NCBI RefSeq assembly: GCF_000687475.1
Contig: NC_057318.1
Coordinates: 124,001-188,000 of the forward strand
DNA: 64,000 bases
Reading direction: 5' to 3'
Origin: Ustilaginoidea virens
Taxonomy: Eukaryota; Ascomycota; Sordariomycetes; Hypocreales; Clavicipitaceae
Under the pieces are notes generated by a model. The model searched no databases and was not told where the DNA came from. It saw only the letters and a list, made by a program, of their open reading frames with translations. This document shows, in pieces, positions 20,915-33,820 of this stretch. Numbering within the stretch: the stretch's first letter is position 1; each line of letters begins with the position of its first letter. A program made the position numbers and the translations under genes.

Positions 20915-23900
20915 TCACCCGCTTACTCCTATCCTCGGCGTGCGACCAATCTTTGCATCTTTCAGTCGACCTGCCAGCCCGGGCAGCTCGCCCGACGTCT
21001 CGAATCGCAAGGGTTTCGGTGATTCCTGGTTACTCGAGCTTGGAATGTATGCTGCTGCCCGTGAGCTATCAGCCTGTACCTGCCAGGTTGCCGGCGTCAT
21101 CTCCGCCGCCATCTCCGCCGCTTCATCCTCTTCATCCTCGGCCGAGGCATCCGAATCTTCATCCTTCTTGGCTTTCCCGACGTCTTGGTCCTGGTCGGCA
21201 TCTTGCACTGAAACCACCGGTTCTCCGCCTGGTAGACGAACTTCAGAGGCGTGCAGGGTGGCAGCCACATCTAGCAAGAGAACATCCATCGGGCTAATAT
21301 AGGCAACACGCTTGCGCTGACTCCAGGCCAGGACATGCCCGCACAATCGGCCGTCTTGACGACTTACTACCCATGCTCCGCTGTCGCCGGGAATGCCCAG
21401 TGGTATGTTGTGCAGGGTCTTATTGCCGGCACTTCTGGTCACTGGTGTATGGGCAACCTGGTATGCGTGGCTTGGTGAGCACCGACCGTAGATTTTGACG
21501 CTTGTCAAGGTGGGCAGAATAAGACCCGTTTGCAATCCACTAGTGCGCGCCAAACACTGCACCTCCATCCCCGGCAGCGTTGATGAAGGGGCCAGGCTCG
21601 TCGGCCGAAGGCTTCCGGCTTCTTTGCGAGAGCCGGCATGGGCGGCCGTGGTGTTTGGGCATCCGTCGTCAAATCGAGGAATCAAGTTGTCGCTCGGAAG
21701 GCGTCCATCCGCAAACTGGAACAAAGCCCAGTCCACTTCGTGAGTCAGGCCATGGGCCTGCTTGCGGCGGATGCCACTCGAAGCATACATTTCTCCCAGA
21801 GTAAACGTGTCCAAGTGATCTTCGTCTTCTGTCTCAGCACAAGGATAAAACCCTTCTTCAACATCATCCAAAGCAGGTTGCGTAATAATATACCCTTCCC
21901 CACATCCTGGTTCAATGCCAGGAGTGTCTCCAGGCTCAAACTTGTTTGTCCCCTCTTGCTCGTCATCCTCATCATCATCACTTTGGTCGCTTGTTATGTC
22001 CGTTTCCGAGTATGCTTCTGATTCAGTATCAGACAGCTCGTAGGCAAAGTCATCACCATCCTGGCTGCTCTCCATGAATTCGGCATACCAGCCGTAGCCA
22101 TCAAGTCCAGCGCTGCTGCGGAGGGTTTCGTTCTGGATGGCATCACCGTCTGGATCATCCAGCATATGGTGAACCGTCATGCCGTACGGTTTATCATCCA
22201 CCAAGATGAGACCTCCAAAGCTCACTGGAGGCAGATGTCGGTCACCAATCCAAGCACCAATACTAGCCCCATTCCCTGGGCGCTCCTGATATGCCGGGTT
22301 CACCGCCGCGACTTCGCCATCCCCGTTCGCCTGGTCGCCACCATTTGTGCTTGAGCTGGAATTTTTTCGAGCCATAGATGGAATAACTGGCTTTGAGTGG
22401 CGCCGAGATCGAAGGACATGGCCGCGGCACACCTTAAGACCGAAACCTGTCGTGCCATCAAAAAGTTCGCCCAGCCGCTTCTTGAGGATGGCCCGAACTT
22501 TGCCAACTGATGTGCAAATCACCAGCACGGTGGGCTGTGTTGCATGTGGACTCGGTCCAACGGACTCCAACGAGATCTCGACAGACTCGGAGTGCTTCCG
22601 ATAAAAGTGTCGCAAGGCTTGATCAATCTGCGGCATCAAGATAGTATTCCACTTATCAACAATGTCGGGTGATAGCGATACCTGAGGATAAAGCTTCATC
22701 TTCTGTTTGCCTGGTGTGCATAACAACAGTTAGCAGAGGAAGAGGTGCGGAGAAAACAATACTCTGGGCCCACAATACCTCCGGCATCAGCTTCCGCCGA
22801 TTCTGCATGGTCTGCAGTTTCGGATGCTGAATCGGATCGTCTGTTGTCTTGCTCCTTCTTCGCTGGATAACACGCAGGAGACTTGGCGTCCTCGCTCAAC
22901 TCTGCAGGATGCTGGGCAGACGGTACTTCCCGAAGCTCCTGGTTCAAGCGCTGTTCCAGACCACTTACACCATCCAAGATGCAGCAAGTCTCCAGAAACC
23001 GGCTAGCCTGCATTTGCACCATTGATAAGAGGGCCTCACCGCGGCCTTTCCCGTTCAGCTGATTGTCAACTGCGTCCCAGCAGGCCTGAACAGCTTTCAT
23101 ATAGAGAGTTCCACACCGGGTTGCCAACCGCTCCAACGTTGACCCTGGGATGACCATGGACGATGGGTCAGGCCAAAGGGTCTCCAGTTTTGTCCAGAGA
23201 CCAATGGAGAGCAACACCATGCCAAGCGAATACAATTCCAGAATTCGCTCATCAGCTGACTGACCAAGTGAAGACTGTAAAGTTCGCGGATCCAGAGGAT
23301 GTCGCCAGGGAGATATCTGAGCTGCAGTGCCGTCTTCTGGAAACAAGTCGAATGAAGAAACAAGGGGCCGTCGCACATCAATCTCGGCATTTGGACCGTC
23401 AAATGCCTGTATGGATTCCTCGCCAAATGATATGTTTGAATCTGTTAGATTTCCATGAGTGACGCCCCTTGCGTGCATGTCAAAAATAGTATTAGTCAAA
23501 TTATAAGCCATTCTGAACTTTGCTTCCAGTGGTGGCTCCTCTTGACAGGTAAGCAAATCGCGCAATGTTGGCATGCTGTACAAAGAATGCTGAGTCAGTC
23601 GCTCGACCGGACCATGGTTGAAAGAAGCGGGAAACCTGTAAACAAGACCTATTCTGGAATTGTCGATATCCTCAAAATAGCCCAAAAGGCGAGGCAGCCC
23701 CGTCCAAGTCCCGGGGGCCCTCTGGGGTTCCTGCTGAAGGGCGGAAGAGAGTTTCTCAAACCTCGACATGGGAGGCATGACTCCGGTTACCGAGTAAATA
23801 GAGTCAAATGTAGCATATTCAAGAAGAAGGGGGGCCCAAGGTTCCCTGGTCGTTGACCCTTGAGTAAGCTCCGAGTAAGCAGTCTTGCTCATGAAAACTA

Positions 23901-24531
23901 CCTCTCTCAGGGGAATGGCGGCATCGTCTTGTTGCTTTGATCGAAGATGAGTGAGGTTCTCTGGGTTGATCTGCTGCGGTGTCTGCCTACGACTCGACTC
24001 GAATGGCCGGGATTCATCCGTGCTTTGCGACTTGTATGTCGTTTTCGACATCCTCCTGGGAAAATAGTCGGATGATCTGGTCCGGGACAAATCGTACAAG
24101 GTGTCAATCGACGCAGTCAGGTCTCGCACAAGATCCTCAAAGCGAGCGCTATCCCACTGGACGATGGGTACTTTGCGATGAGGGGATGGCCGGCTTGTGA
24201 CATGCTTGGAGCTCTGCCACAGCGGTTCCGCTTCAGCCAAGATGTCCTTAATGGTCGACATTATACTGCCAACCACCTCGCTCAGTCCAGCCTTGGAAAG
24301 AGACTCGTCTATTTCAGCTGACTGATTTGGGTCCGACCACTCCAGCCCCCAGCTCACCAGGCGATCCTTTTGGATGCGAAGCTTGCGATGCAACGATTTC
24401 ATTTCCGGTCTTTCGTCGTTTTGAATGGGCTCCCTGACAAAATCACTGGATTTCTTGGTATCATTATAGAGACGGCTGAGTCGGCGCTGAATTGGCAGCT
24501 GAAAGCCACCTATCGGGGTGAAGCATTCCAT
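20915..24531 (-). CDS. HeLo-like / pseudokinase / trypsin-like protease fusion protein
   Basis: Two exons (24531-22779 and 22710-20915) are joined across a 68-base intron with donor GTATTG, branch GCTAAC and acceptor CACCAG; the split Gly codon keeps frame and gives 1182 residues. Residues 1-110 resemble HeLo/prion-inhibition domains ([15 protein letters not shown] is like the conserved RLxxWG helix). About 210-560 is kinase-like but degenerate: THGNLTDSN (358-366) stands for HRDLKxxN, SSFDLF (392-397) for DFG, with a preserved [13 protein letters not shown] helix, so it is probably a pseudokinase of the type found beside HeLo domains. The second exon carries a PA-clan serine protease-like domain with a plausible triad: H765 or H766 (TVHHML), D911 (EVDWAL), S1028 (PGDSGAWV), interrupted by a long acidic insert. 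A role in fungal nonself recognition or cell death is inferred. Confidence 0.8.
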
Positions 24532-25646
24532 TGGGGACGTGAGTGTTCAAGAGGGTTTTGAGCCCAATGTTCAACAAGTTGCACCTATTCGAAGGTGCTC
24601 CGTATCCGTAGTGCAACAGGCGTTAAGCTCACCATAACGCAACAGCTTTCTCAAGATGAGCTTATTCGCATGCGTAGTAATGACCTTGAAATCCGAGTTA
24701 TACAGTCCAGGCAACCAGTTCCTGAGGAGGGGGGCCAGAGTCTTTCTGTGCTCTCAAGGTGGTCTTTCTCCTTGAGCTAGCTATAAGCGTGATTCTTTCG
24801 AAAGACGACGGAAGAAAAATATCATGTTGAGGGGCAGCGCAGGGAAGTATTGGACGCCAGATAATTTCCCGAATTTGAGGCAAGAGGAAGCCAATCCGCC
24901 TACTTTCGATATCTGGCTGCCTGCCTGCCTGCAATGGATGGAGAGAGCAAGATAGGCACGACGTTGGGATAAAATGTTTGAAGTCGATTGGTTTGGCGAG
25001 GAATCAAAGAGGGATTTGGCGCCAATGCATGTTTCTTCTGCTAGCAGATAAAACGGCAGGGGCGACCAATGCAATGCAATCAATGACTTTGCCGAGAAAG
25101 CTGCTGCCTGAAGCCACTTGCGGGGCTCTGGAATCTGATTGGTGACATGACGCAGCGCTGTGTCCCCATCGCCAGGACGTTGTACGTTGCAACCCACCAT
25201 GAGCACGATTTGGCCTTTGGGAACGGGCTGAAGGAACCTTTGGCTATGCTGCCGACAGCCAATATCATCCGAATTGCTCTCGTCTCGAATTTCTCAGGAG
25301 TATTCAGCAACGTCTCCATTCCATAAGTCGGTGATAGGATCAAATTCGCACTTAGGGCTTATGGGAAAAGTACCGAGTCTCTGCGTTTCACGAGTGAAGC
25401 TACGTTTTGGCACCGAATGTAGGACCCTTATTCGCAACACATGTGTGATGAGGTGAGGACCTGTTATGTCGGACATGAAAGGAGGCTGTCCTGCGCCAAG
25501 TGCTCAACATCTTACTGGATAGAGTGTCTACGATCCCTTCCCAACACGATGCATCAAGATCGCCACAGGGCGCTACAGGGCGCTACAGTTCAATAATCAT
25601 TATGAGACAATCCTGTGCTTCATCGCGCTGCCTCCGCGCTTGACAA
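24532..25646. other. Intergenic region between HeLo-like gene and subtilase
   Basis: About 1.1 kb lies between two minus-strand genes and should hold the HeLo-like gene promoter. A minus-strand frame at 24781-25206 includes a phrase like an ankyrin repeat (DGDTALRHV), but there is no repeated pattern or gene structure around it. At 25573-25587 GGGCGCTACA is directly repeated. Confidence 0.45.
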
Positions 25647-28462
25647 TCACTGTTTATACTTGATGATGATTGAAGTCGTCGTGCTCACGTCCCAATCCTC
25701 CTTCTTTCTCGCGTCGCCAAAGATTCTAAGAGCTCTCACGACAAACTTGTACTCACCGGGGGGAGCAAAAGCACCCGAATCCAGACGACCATCCCAGAGG
25801 TAGCCCCTCACCGAGCGCGTCGCCAATAGTATCGGGAAACCAAAAGGCTGGCCGATGGTCCGGACGCCCCAGTGTTCGGTAGTCATCTTGGAAAGGCTCG
25901 GGGTGATGGGCACGACATCGGCCCGAACAATGCTGGACCCGAGCGCCTGGTTAATTGTGATCTGCGGCAGCAAGTCCTTGTTAGTAGCGATACCCTGCAT
26001 GGGCAGCACGAAAGTGTAACCGGGTGGCAAGGGATTGCCTTCCTCGTCAGTCGACTTGGAAACCCAGGTATCATTGGCAGCCAGAACCGTGGACTTGAAG
26101 AGGGAACCAGTAAGACCCTGGTATGGCAAAGACAGAGACGTTCCATCAGAGCCGTTGATAGCAATATAGCCGGACCAGAGGGCGAGACGCTTAAAATCTA
26201 GGCCTTGGGGAGGAATGGCGGACACGGCAACCGTTTTGGTCTGGTGGCCCTGCAGAGTGATGCTAGTGTCGCTAAACTTGAGAGTAGCAGCAGCGTGGAC
26301 CGCTTCGTTGGGAAATCCCAGGGCGTAGTTAGAATTCTTGGCTAGGGTGTACATGGTGATGGCAGGAACGTGGGTGATCTTGTAGGTGGTCGGCCCGTGG
26401 CCGACACTCTTTAGCTCGAACTTGAGCTCCTTGGCAAAGTGGTCGGTGTCATTAAAGGACAGGCTTGAAGGTGAGAGAAGAGTAGTAGCGTAGGCAGCGT
26501 CGTAGGCCTGTACTAGACCAGCACCCTGCTGGGGGATGGGGGCAAGGAAGTCGTAGAACTTGGTTTTATCATTGAAGACCTGCGGGTTCGCATTGGCAGA
26601 AATAAGGTCCTGAACCAACCCGGGGTCGTAGGTGCCACGAACCTGGTGAATCAAGGCAATGATTCCAGCGACATGAGGGGCCGCCATGGACGTACCAGAG
26701 AGCACGGCGAACCCCCCCTTACTCCGAGGCCACGTGGAAAGAATGTTGCCGCCAGGGGCGCCGTACTGAGGCTTGACAGCCATTTCCCAGGTCGGTCCCC
26801 AACTGGTGTATTCGCTGAGAGCGCCGCCCGTCAGGGAGTTTTTTTCTGAAACGAGAATCGGTACGGTGAGACGGCTCGGCAATTTCAAGGTGAGCTTCTT
26901 CCCAGCCTTCAGAACTTTGATGAAGGATTCTCCAGTAGCAGCATCAATCATAGCAGCGGCCTTGGGGGGAGGACCGGTGGCGTCGCTGCGGCCGACGTTG
27001 AGGGCGCCAGGACGAACATTGTTGTAAAGAATAATGTACTGGGCGCCCTTGGCCACAGCATTGGCCATTTTCTCTGCAAAAAAGCAAGTACCACGACGGA
27101 TCAAAACAATGTGCTTGCTCAGGTCGGGGGTGTCTGCGGGGAACGGTTTGCAGCCATCGTCGGCGACAGTGGGATCAAGGCTGCTGGCCCAGACAGGGAG
27201 AGCGACACCTAGCCAATTGGGCTCGTCTTCGGAAGCGTATTTGAATTCGGAATCTGCGCCACCGTCTATCTGATACTGGGCATTGTAGTAGAGAGTCGGT
27301 ATGTCAATGTTGTTAAAGGAAGCAACTGCAGTAGCACGCCGACCATCCGCAGCGTCGTCGGCAAAGAAGAGACCCTGATCACCGCTGTTGCCAGCAGACA
27401 GAACACAAGGAACGCCCTTTTCCACAATACGTGAGACAGCCTCTGCCCACCGGTCCTCGGGCCAGCCGCCGTCTGAGCCAACAGAGCAAGTGATAATGTT
27501 GGCGCCATCTTGGTAAGCCTGGTTGTAGGCAGCGATGAGGACATCGCTACTAACGGTGCCGTTGCAGCCAAAGACTCGGTAAGCACCCAAGTGGACTCCA
27601 GGGGCAACCCCAGTGAACCCGAGCCTGTTGGGCTGGGCAGCAACAATACCAGCAACGTGAGTTCCGTGGCCCGCGCAGTCCATTGGGTCGGGGTCGGGTT
27701 CAGGAGTGTTGTTGCCGTTGTAAGAGTCACCGACAAGGTCAGTTCCAAACGACACAAGGCAGCCCTTTCCGAAACACCCTCCAAGACCAGCAGTCAGGTA
27801 GTCAATCTATGAAGAGATCACATCAGCGATTGTGTTGTGGGAGGAACCGCCAGTGGAGGGACGCAAAGGCTCAAGAACATACACCAGTATCGATAACGGC
27901 AAGTTTCGTGTCCTTTCCAGTGATGCCCTTGGCGTGGAGCTTATCGACTTGCGTCATGACATGAGGCGAAAAGGTATCCTGGGCGACTCGCAAAGACTCC
28001 AAGGCTACAGACGAATCAAGATTAGGAGGAGCGACCCAGTCAACCTTGGGGTTAGGTTGTGGGTAGAGCTTGACAGGATACACTGCCTTGACAGCGGGCA
28101 AAGCTGCCAACTGCGCAGCTTTATCCTTGGCTTTTTCATGATCATGCATTTGAACTGAAAGTCCATTGAACAGCTCGTAATTGAACTTCATTCGAGTTGC
28201 GCCATCTTTGCCGATAGATTGCTCAACCGAGGAATGGTCCTAGGAAATTGTAAGAACTCGAATCTCAACCCCGTGCCAATCGGTCCTCCGGTATGGCATG
28301 TCTTGTCCACCGTGAGAAGCAACTTACTTGGCCGTTGTGCAGCTCGATTATGTATGCGCCAGACAGGATATCCCTGGAGACTTTGCGGTCGGATTTGGCC
28401 TTGTCTGCCAAGGTCGACGCAGCGGCCGCTACGAGGGACGCCAACACTGAGGCGCGCACCAT
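25647..28462 (-). CDS. Secreted subtilisin-like serine protease (S8, Vpr/Pr1C-like)
   Basis: Three exons (28462-28328, 28239-27883, 27806-25647) with introns of 88 and 76 bases give 883 residues. The start MVRASVLASLVAAAAS is a signal peptide. A propeptide of the I9 type follows (AYIIELHNGQ to AVKAVYPVKLYPQP). The catalytic triad is D162 (VIDTG), H211 (GHGTHVAG) and S537 (SGTSMAAP), with oxyanion N304 (SAGNSG). A protease-associated domain is inserted at about 370-460 (LIRRGTCFFAEKMANAV). The C-terminal 250 residues are beta-rich, as in Vpr, C5a peptidase and bacillopeptidase-type subtilases. Splice 2 restores VIDTG-IDYLT. The enzyme should degrade extracellular protein. Insect-pathogenic Hypocreales carry similar large subtilases (Pr1C class) that attack cuticle, but the host role here is inference. 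Confidence 0.95.
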
Positions 28463-30547
28463 TGTGAGCTTTGACCCGAAAACAAAGCCACGATGGAGGT
28501 TAAAGGAACGAATGTGTTTCTGAACGGAAAACCCGATACAGGAAACGGGATCACCAATTGCCGAGCATAATACAAACAGGACGATGCGAGAGGGGAAGTT
28601 GAACTATTTATACCTTGCCGCGTCGAAGCAAGGCTTGTTGTTTGTGAGGAGCTCGTCATCAAAGCCGATGTCACGACTCCAAGTGGTTTCGGGAGCGGAG
28701 ATCAAATCCCCTGTACCAAAGTCAAGTTTCGACACCGGTGGAAAAAGCTACGCCGAAAGCCGAACGAGGTGCAGGACTCCAGATACGTGCGAGGTAGGTA
28801 ATTACCTCGTGCAACCGACCCCGTCCCCGGATCCTATGGTGCTGGGGTGCAGGGGTGCAGGGTGCTTTCCCCTTGCATCATTAGCCATTGCTGGCTTGTT
28901 GTGCAGGCTTGCTGTACAGGCACAGGCTTTTCCCATACAAGGGCTGCAGAGTGCACCATGCTGGTGTAGAAACTAATCAGATTACTCCGTCGAGAAAACG
29001 GCTCCTTCTCTGGTGGCATGACGAAGCGCGCGGTGTTCAGCCCTAGTTGCACAAACATGGCCATGACCGAGATAGCCGCGGAAGTTGGAGCCACCAAATA
29101 CCGCCTCAAATCCTGGTACTCCGTAAATGAAAAACAAAACTACTCCCGCCCATGCCGAGGTCAATTGGCCTTGTCAGATGATGCCCCCGAGCTAGTGACG
29201 GATGCTAAACAAAGCACGACGGCGCGGAAAAGGGCAGAGAGGCAGATTGACCAGCGGCGGCCCCGGTAAGGTACCGAATTGTCGTGATTAGCCGACGCGA
29301 TTCGATAGTGGTTGCTCCTAACTTCTAAGTCCCGAGTCTGGGCCCCGGGGTCGAGATGGCAGGGCACGCGCAGCGCGATGTGACTGCACAATTTCGATGA
29401 ATTATGCAGCAGCCAGTTCGCCCCGAGCCAAGTTCGCAAACCCCACGATGGAAGAAAATGGTCAGCTGGGCGCACACATAGCAGACGGAGTACGTGGTTG
29501 ACCCCGTGTCGTGTGACGCATGCATGCACAACTTTGGCCCGTATTGCGCATAGTCTGGACTGGTCGCTCAACAATCAGCAAAACTGGTGGCAAGAATTCG
29601 CAGGGAAGACTGGTTTCATGATACACGGCATCAGTGAAACCATCAAGTACGGAGCCTGGACCACCCAAGTCAACCGGATTCCGGCTGGACCCCTTTTCCA
29701 AGCGGGCTTCGTGACAGCCTCGCCTCACCGATTCTTCTCACTGCATAGCATGCTGGCGCGTGGATGCATATTGTCTCATTTCGACGCGTTCGCCAGGGCG
29801 AGAACAAGCGGCCGAGATGAAACATGGCGAGGTGAGCCAGTATTATCTCCACACTGATTATCAAAAGCCACAGCGGGTAAGGCGGGTAGATTTTGACGTT
29901 TTAATCGAGGAAAAGGCATGGCTGCGCCATCAACTGTAAAGGGATTAAATAGTGGGGTTTCAGACTAGATTAGCTTAAGAATAATCAAACCTCCTACACA
30001 ACATATTTTGGCCCCATGCCAGTGGAAAGAATTTATAGTGATGAGACTGGGACGAGTTAGTCTGTTATTATATTATCGCATATATCTTCATTATTTTTTT
30101 CTTCTTCTTAAAGTTTTTTTTTTTTTCTTTCCAATAGGTTACGCATCTATCACACCTTAATACGCATTTGATCGGATTTAGTAATACTTCGTTATAAACC
30201 TTTTTTTTTAAGATCGAATACTATAAACAACTAAATAATTATAATTATAATTATAAAATCCTAGCTGCAGTTAGGTCAAGTCTATAGCCGCGTGTAAAGG
30301 CCTATAGAGTCCCTAGCTGCAGTCAGAAGAAGTTAGGTCTATAGCTGTATGTAAAGGCCTATAGAGTCCCTAGCTGCGGTTAAAAGAATTTAGCTGCAAT
30401 TAAATCGAATATTTTAGACTGATAGCTATATATAAGGGTCTATATTGAATTAGGTGGCTGCAGTCATTCCTATAATACCTGGTTACGGTTAGAATAATGC
30501 CTAGCTACGGTTAAAAGAATTCGGCTGCGGTTAAATTAAAAAAATAT
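28463..30547. other. Intergenic DNA crossing the gene-rich to AT-rich boundary
   Basis: The first part (to about 29,880) has the base composition of the gene-rich half and no supported gene; it includes the subtilase promoter. From about 29,890 the sequence becomes AT-rich with many TA steps, the first sign of RIP-decayed repeats. A degenerate repeat block lies at 30261-30540. Confidence 0.6.
30261..30540. repeat. Degenerate tandem repeat with CTAGCTGC(A/G)GTTA units
   Basis: Units beginning CTAGCTGC start at 30261, 30313 and 30370, and a fourth (CTAGCTACGGTTA) near 30501. The first two share TATAGCYGYRTGTAAAGGCC and CTATAGAGTCC in the same order at a 52-57 base period. Differences are mainly C/T and G/A changes. 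The block sits immediately outside the outer Copia element, so it is part of the older target DNA. Confidence 0.65.
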
Positions 30548-30552
30548 AATTT

Positions 30553-31304
30553 TGTTAAAATCTTATAGTAGCCTACTAGGCTGCTGGCCTAATGCCCTAC
30601 TAGTCTACTAACCTTCTGGCCCTTATACCGTCTCTTAGACTTACGGTGGTCTTACCAACCCAGGCCCTTGCCTTTTACCTTAAGGATTTTCAGTGGATTA
30701 TTTACTGTATATCAAGTAAGGTAGGCCTTAAGGTAGGCCTTGTTAAAAAGGTGTAGCATTGCTAAATTAGCGTGGTGGGTCTACTAGCGTGGTGGCTAGT
30801 CCACTAGTATAATGGGTAGTCTACTAGTGTAGTAGGTAGTCACTAGCGTAGTGGCTAGTTACTAGTGCGGTGACTAGTTACTAGTGCGGTGGTTAGGGTG
30901 GTTGAAAAGGCCCGATATAGTGGGGCTGCTGATGTATTGTATATATAGTAAAGCGAGTATTACGGGGAGCTTTTTTATTAGCTACCTTAGATACCTAGGC
31001 CTACCCCTCTTTTGTATATATATAGGATAGCTTTTCCCCTTCTTTTTAGATAGCAGAAGGGCAGTACAATCGAGTCTGTTAATACACTATATGCCTCTTA
31101 ACTTCTTACCTTCTCTGCGTTTTCTAGTTATCTTATATTTGCCTTGCCTTTATACTTGCCCTACTTTATAGCACTTGTATAGTCTTAGGACTTAGTGAAA
31201 AATCTAGTATTATACTAAGATTAGTTTATAGGTCGCAGACAGTCTCGTGCTATTTAACTAGCTAATAAGGCTCTGCTTTTATAGTAACCTTAAGAATTGC
31301 AATA
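30553..31304 (+). repeat. Left LTR of outer Copia element (family B)
   Basis: It starts TGTTAAAATC and ends TTGCAATA. A TATATATA box lies near 31015-31022, and a minisatellite of CTAGT/GGTGG-type units runs over about 30775-30900. The sequence after it is the primer site. It retains more unmutated C and G than its partner at 59060. Confidence 0.92.
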
Positions 31305-31319
31305 GGTTATAAGCCCGGG
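31305..31319 (+). promoter_or_regulatory. Primer-binding site, half-tRNA-iMet type (mutated)
   Basis: The sequence just inside the LTR is GGTTATAAGCCCGGG, the sister element's GGTTATGAGCCCGGG with one G to A change. The unmutated form is complementary to the anticodon stem-loop of initiator tRNA-Met, as used by Drosophila copia and yeast Ty5. Confidence 0.7.
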
Positions 31320-32060
31320 TTTATACTTTTTTATTTTTACCCTACCTCTTTTGTGTTTACCCTTTAGTCTCTCTTGCTTATTAATACTATTAATATAGCT
31401 ATCTTTTAGTATCTTTAGCTTATACTTATTAACTTCGGCTTACCTATTATCACCTTTAGCTTACCCTTTATTACCTACGGTATTACCCTATGGTAATTAT
31501 TAGCGTACCCCTACGGTAACTTACAGTATAACCTTACCGGACTCTTAGCGTAACTTTATATTATTTTCGGCGTAACCTACGGCACCTACGGATTTTATAG
31601 TATAATATTCTTTATATTATACTACTATATAATATCTTTTCCCCTAGTGTATGACTCTTACTGCACTATACGGCACCTGTTATACTCTCCCATTTATAGC
31701 ACTTTTAGTATAGCACTTACGGCACCTTTTTTATATTACGGCACCTATGGCACCTACGGCACCTAGCTTCTACGGCATTTACAGCACCTACGGCACTTAC
31801 GGTACCTTTATATTACGGCACTATATAAGCATTTTAAACACTAATACTATAATACAGACTTATATAACGCCTACGGCATTTATACTTTTATATTGAGACC
31901 TACTGCTATACTCTGCGGTTATCTTTTTATAATAGGCTACTAGCTACTATATTTACTAGCTATCTAGCTAGTTACTCGACTATTTTGCTAGCTATTTAGC
32001 TGGTTATTTATCTGTTCTTACAGCTATTGGCACCATTTTTAACGACTTTTAGCTACTATA

Positions 32061-33046
32061 ATGGCATAGTCTAGGCCTTCTACTTATAAGGCTATTTTAG
32101 ATTCCGACTCTAAAGCTAATCTTACTATATAACTACAGCTAGATATAGACTATATAAAGTCCTAGATGAACACCCTAATTATCCTTATATAAGGCTTAAT
32201 TAGTAGGCGAAATAGTAACGTTCCTACTATTATAATTAGTAAAGAACTAGTAGAGGCTATTAGCCCTACTATCTCTAGTCCTACTAATATAAATAGTAAG
32301 GACCTTATAGAGGCTACTAGCCCTACTAATACTAATGCCGCTTCTACTAATAATAGTAAGAATAATTCTACTAATAATAGGAAAAAGAAGCAGTAATAGA
32401 AGAAGAAATAGGACTCTAGCAGCAAATAGTAAAATATCGAGTCCTTTATTATAGGCAATTATAATACCTAGGATACTAATATATCCTATTCCTCTTCTTC
32501 TACCACTATATCCACTAATATAAGCTATAATGCTAAATTAGGCGGTAAGACCCCTAAGGATGCCCTCCTTTATAATACAGGCTCTACTTATTATATTATT
32601 AATAATAAGAAGCATTTTACTATTCTTCACTATTTTGAGAAGGGTGATAAGCCTGTAATTATTATTAGTAGTAGCCCTATTTCCCTTACTAGTTAGGGCA
32701 TAATACGATTTATTATACTATAGAGCGTTAATCCCACCAATTGGGGTATTATAGAGCTTAAAAATGCACTATATATTCCTGCCTTAGATATTAACATTAT
32801 TAGCGGTGTAAAGCACTATGCCGCTAAAGGGGTACTAATTAAAAATCAGCTTTAGTCAGCAAGCCGTAAATACATCGGCATTTTTAACTTTAAAAAATAC
32901 GGCTTTTTCCTTCTATAAAAAGGAATAGACACACTATTACTATATCAATCTTGCAGCTATTATACTATTACTAATAGTATAATAGTAAAGGTCCCCAGCC
33001 CTACTAACCCTGCTAATTATAGTAATCCTAAGGATACTACTATTAC
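32061..33046 (+). pseudogene. gag-protease remnant of outer Copia element
   Basis: From ATG 32061 the frame reads gag (SRPSTYKAIL..., then an Asn/Ser/Lys-rich stretch) into protease (LLYNTGSTYYIINNKKHF, where NTGS replaces DTGS) with many TAG/TAA stops. About 130 bases stand where the sister has 900, so most of gag is deleted around 32205-32335. It is cut at 33046 by the next element. Confidence 0.75.
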
Positions 33047-33387
33047 TGTCGGAATCGCTGTCGCAAGGTGCCCAATTGGGCACATTGCGACGGATGTGCC
33101 GCGCACACCCGTTGCGCACGATGTGGCCACTTTTGCCCCTTTTGCCCCTATGCCCCTGAGCCCGGTAGGGCACGCGGGCAGCCCGGCCCGACCGCGCCGA
33201 TGCACGTGACTACGGCACGCACAAAAAGGCCACATCGTGTAATTACTCTTTTGCTTCCTTTCTTTCCTCTTAGTTAATCAGTCATAATCAAAGAAGTAAT
33301 CATACCTTTGACCGGTGACCTCACGGTACTTAATACCACGCGCGCAACCCTACGTACAACTGGGTACCCCTTGATGTAATACTAATA
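33047..33387 (+). repeat. Left LTR of family A element
   Basis: It begins TGTCGGAATC and ends in ...GATGTAATACTAATA, a C to T and G to A altered form of GATGTGACACCAACA in the right copy. It is GC-rich in the middle, with a perfect 16-base palindrome GTGCCCAATTGGGCAC near 33067-33082. Confidence 0.92.
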
Positions 33388-33820
33388 CTGATTAGTGAAG
33401 TTGAAGTTCACTTTACAGATTAGCTAGGACCAGCAAGAAGAGACGGTTTAATTAAATCGTGCTAATAAGGAATGTGATCTAGCCTATTCAGAGGAACGGC
33501 TACAGATATTACGAACCAAGGGATAAACTGATTATGTCTAACCTTCCCTACTCGTCTATCACGAGGAATAATCGCTAAATATCACACTGATAGTGTAACA
33601 GCTAGTGAATACCATTAGCAGGCATATAAACGCAGGTTCTTACGCAAGCGACTCAGAGCCTCACAACGGTAAAGAACCTATTTACCGTTATATTCAACAG
33701 TTAAATAAGCAACCGGAACGCCTATAACATCCTGCCCGATTATTACTTCCTTCTTTCTTTCCTTCCTAACCTTCTTCCTTACTTCCTTCTTTCTTTTATT
33801 AATTACTTCCTTCTAATATA

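Noticed and set aside
24781..25343. Ankyrin-repeat gene remnant on the minus strand
   Set aside because: Only one ankyrin-like phrase (DGDTALRHV) is visible; no second repeat, no start or splice structure supports a gene.
29498..29857. Plus-strand open frame of 119 codons near the boundary
   Set aside because: No family resemblance and no codon or splice support; it lies among other random open frames.
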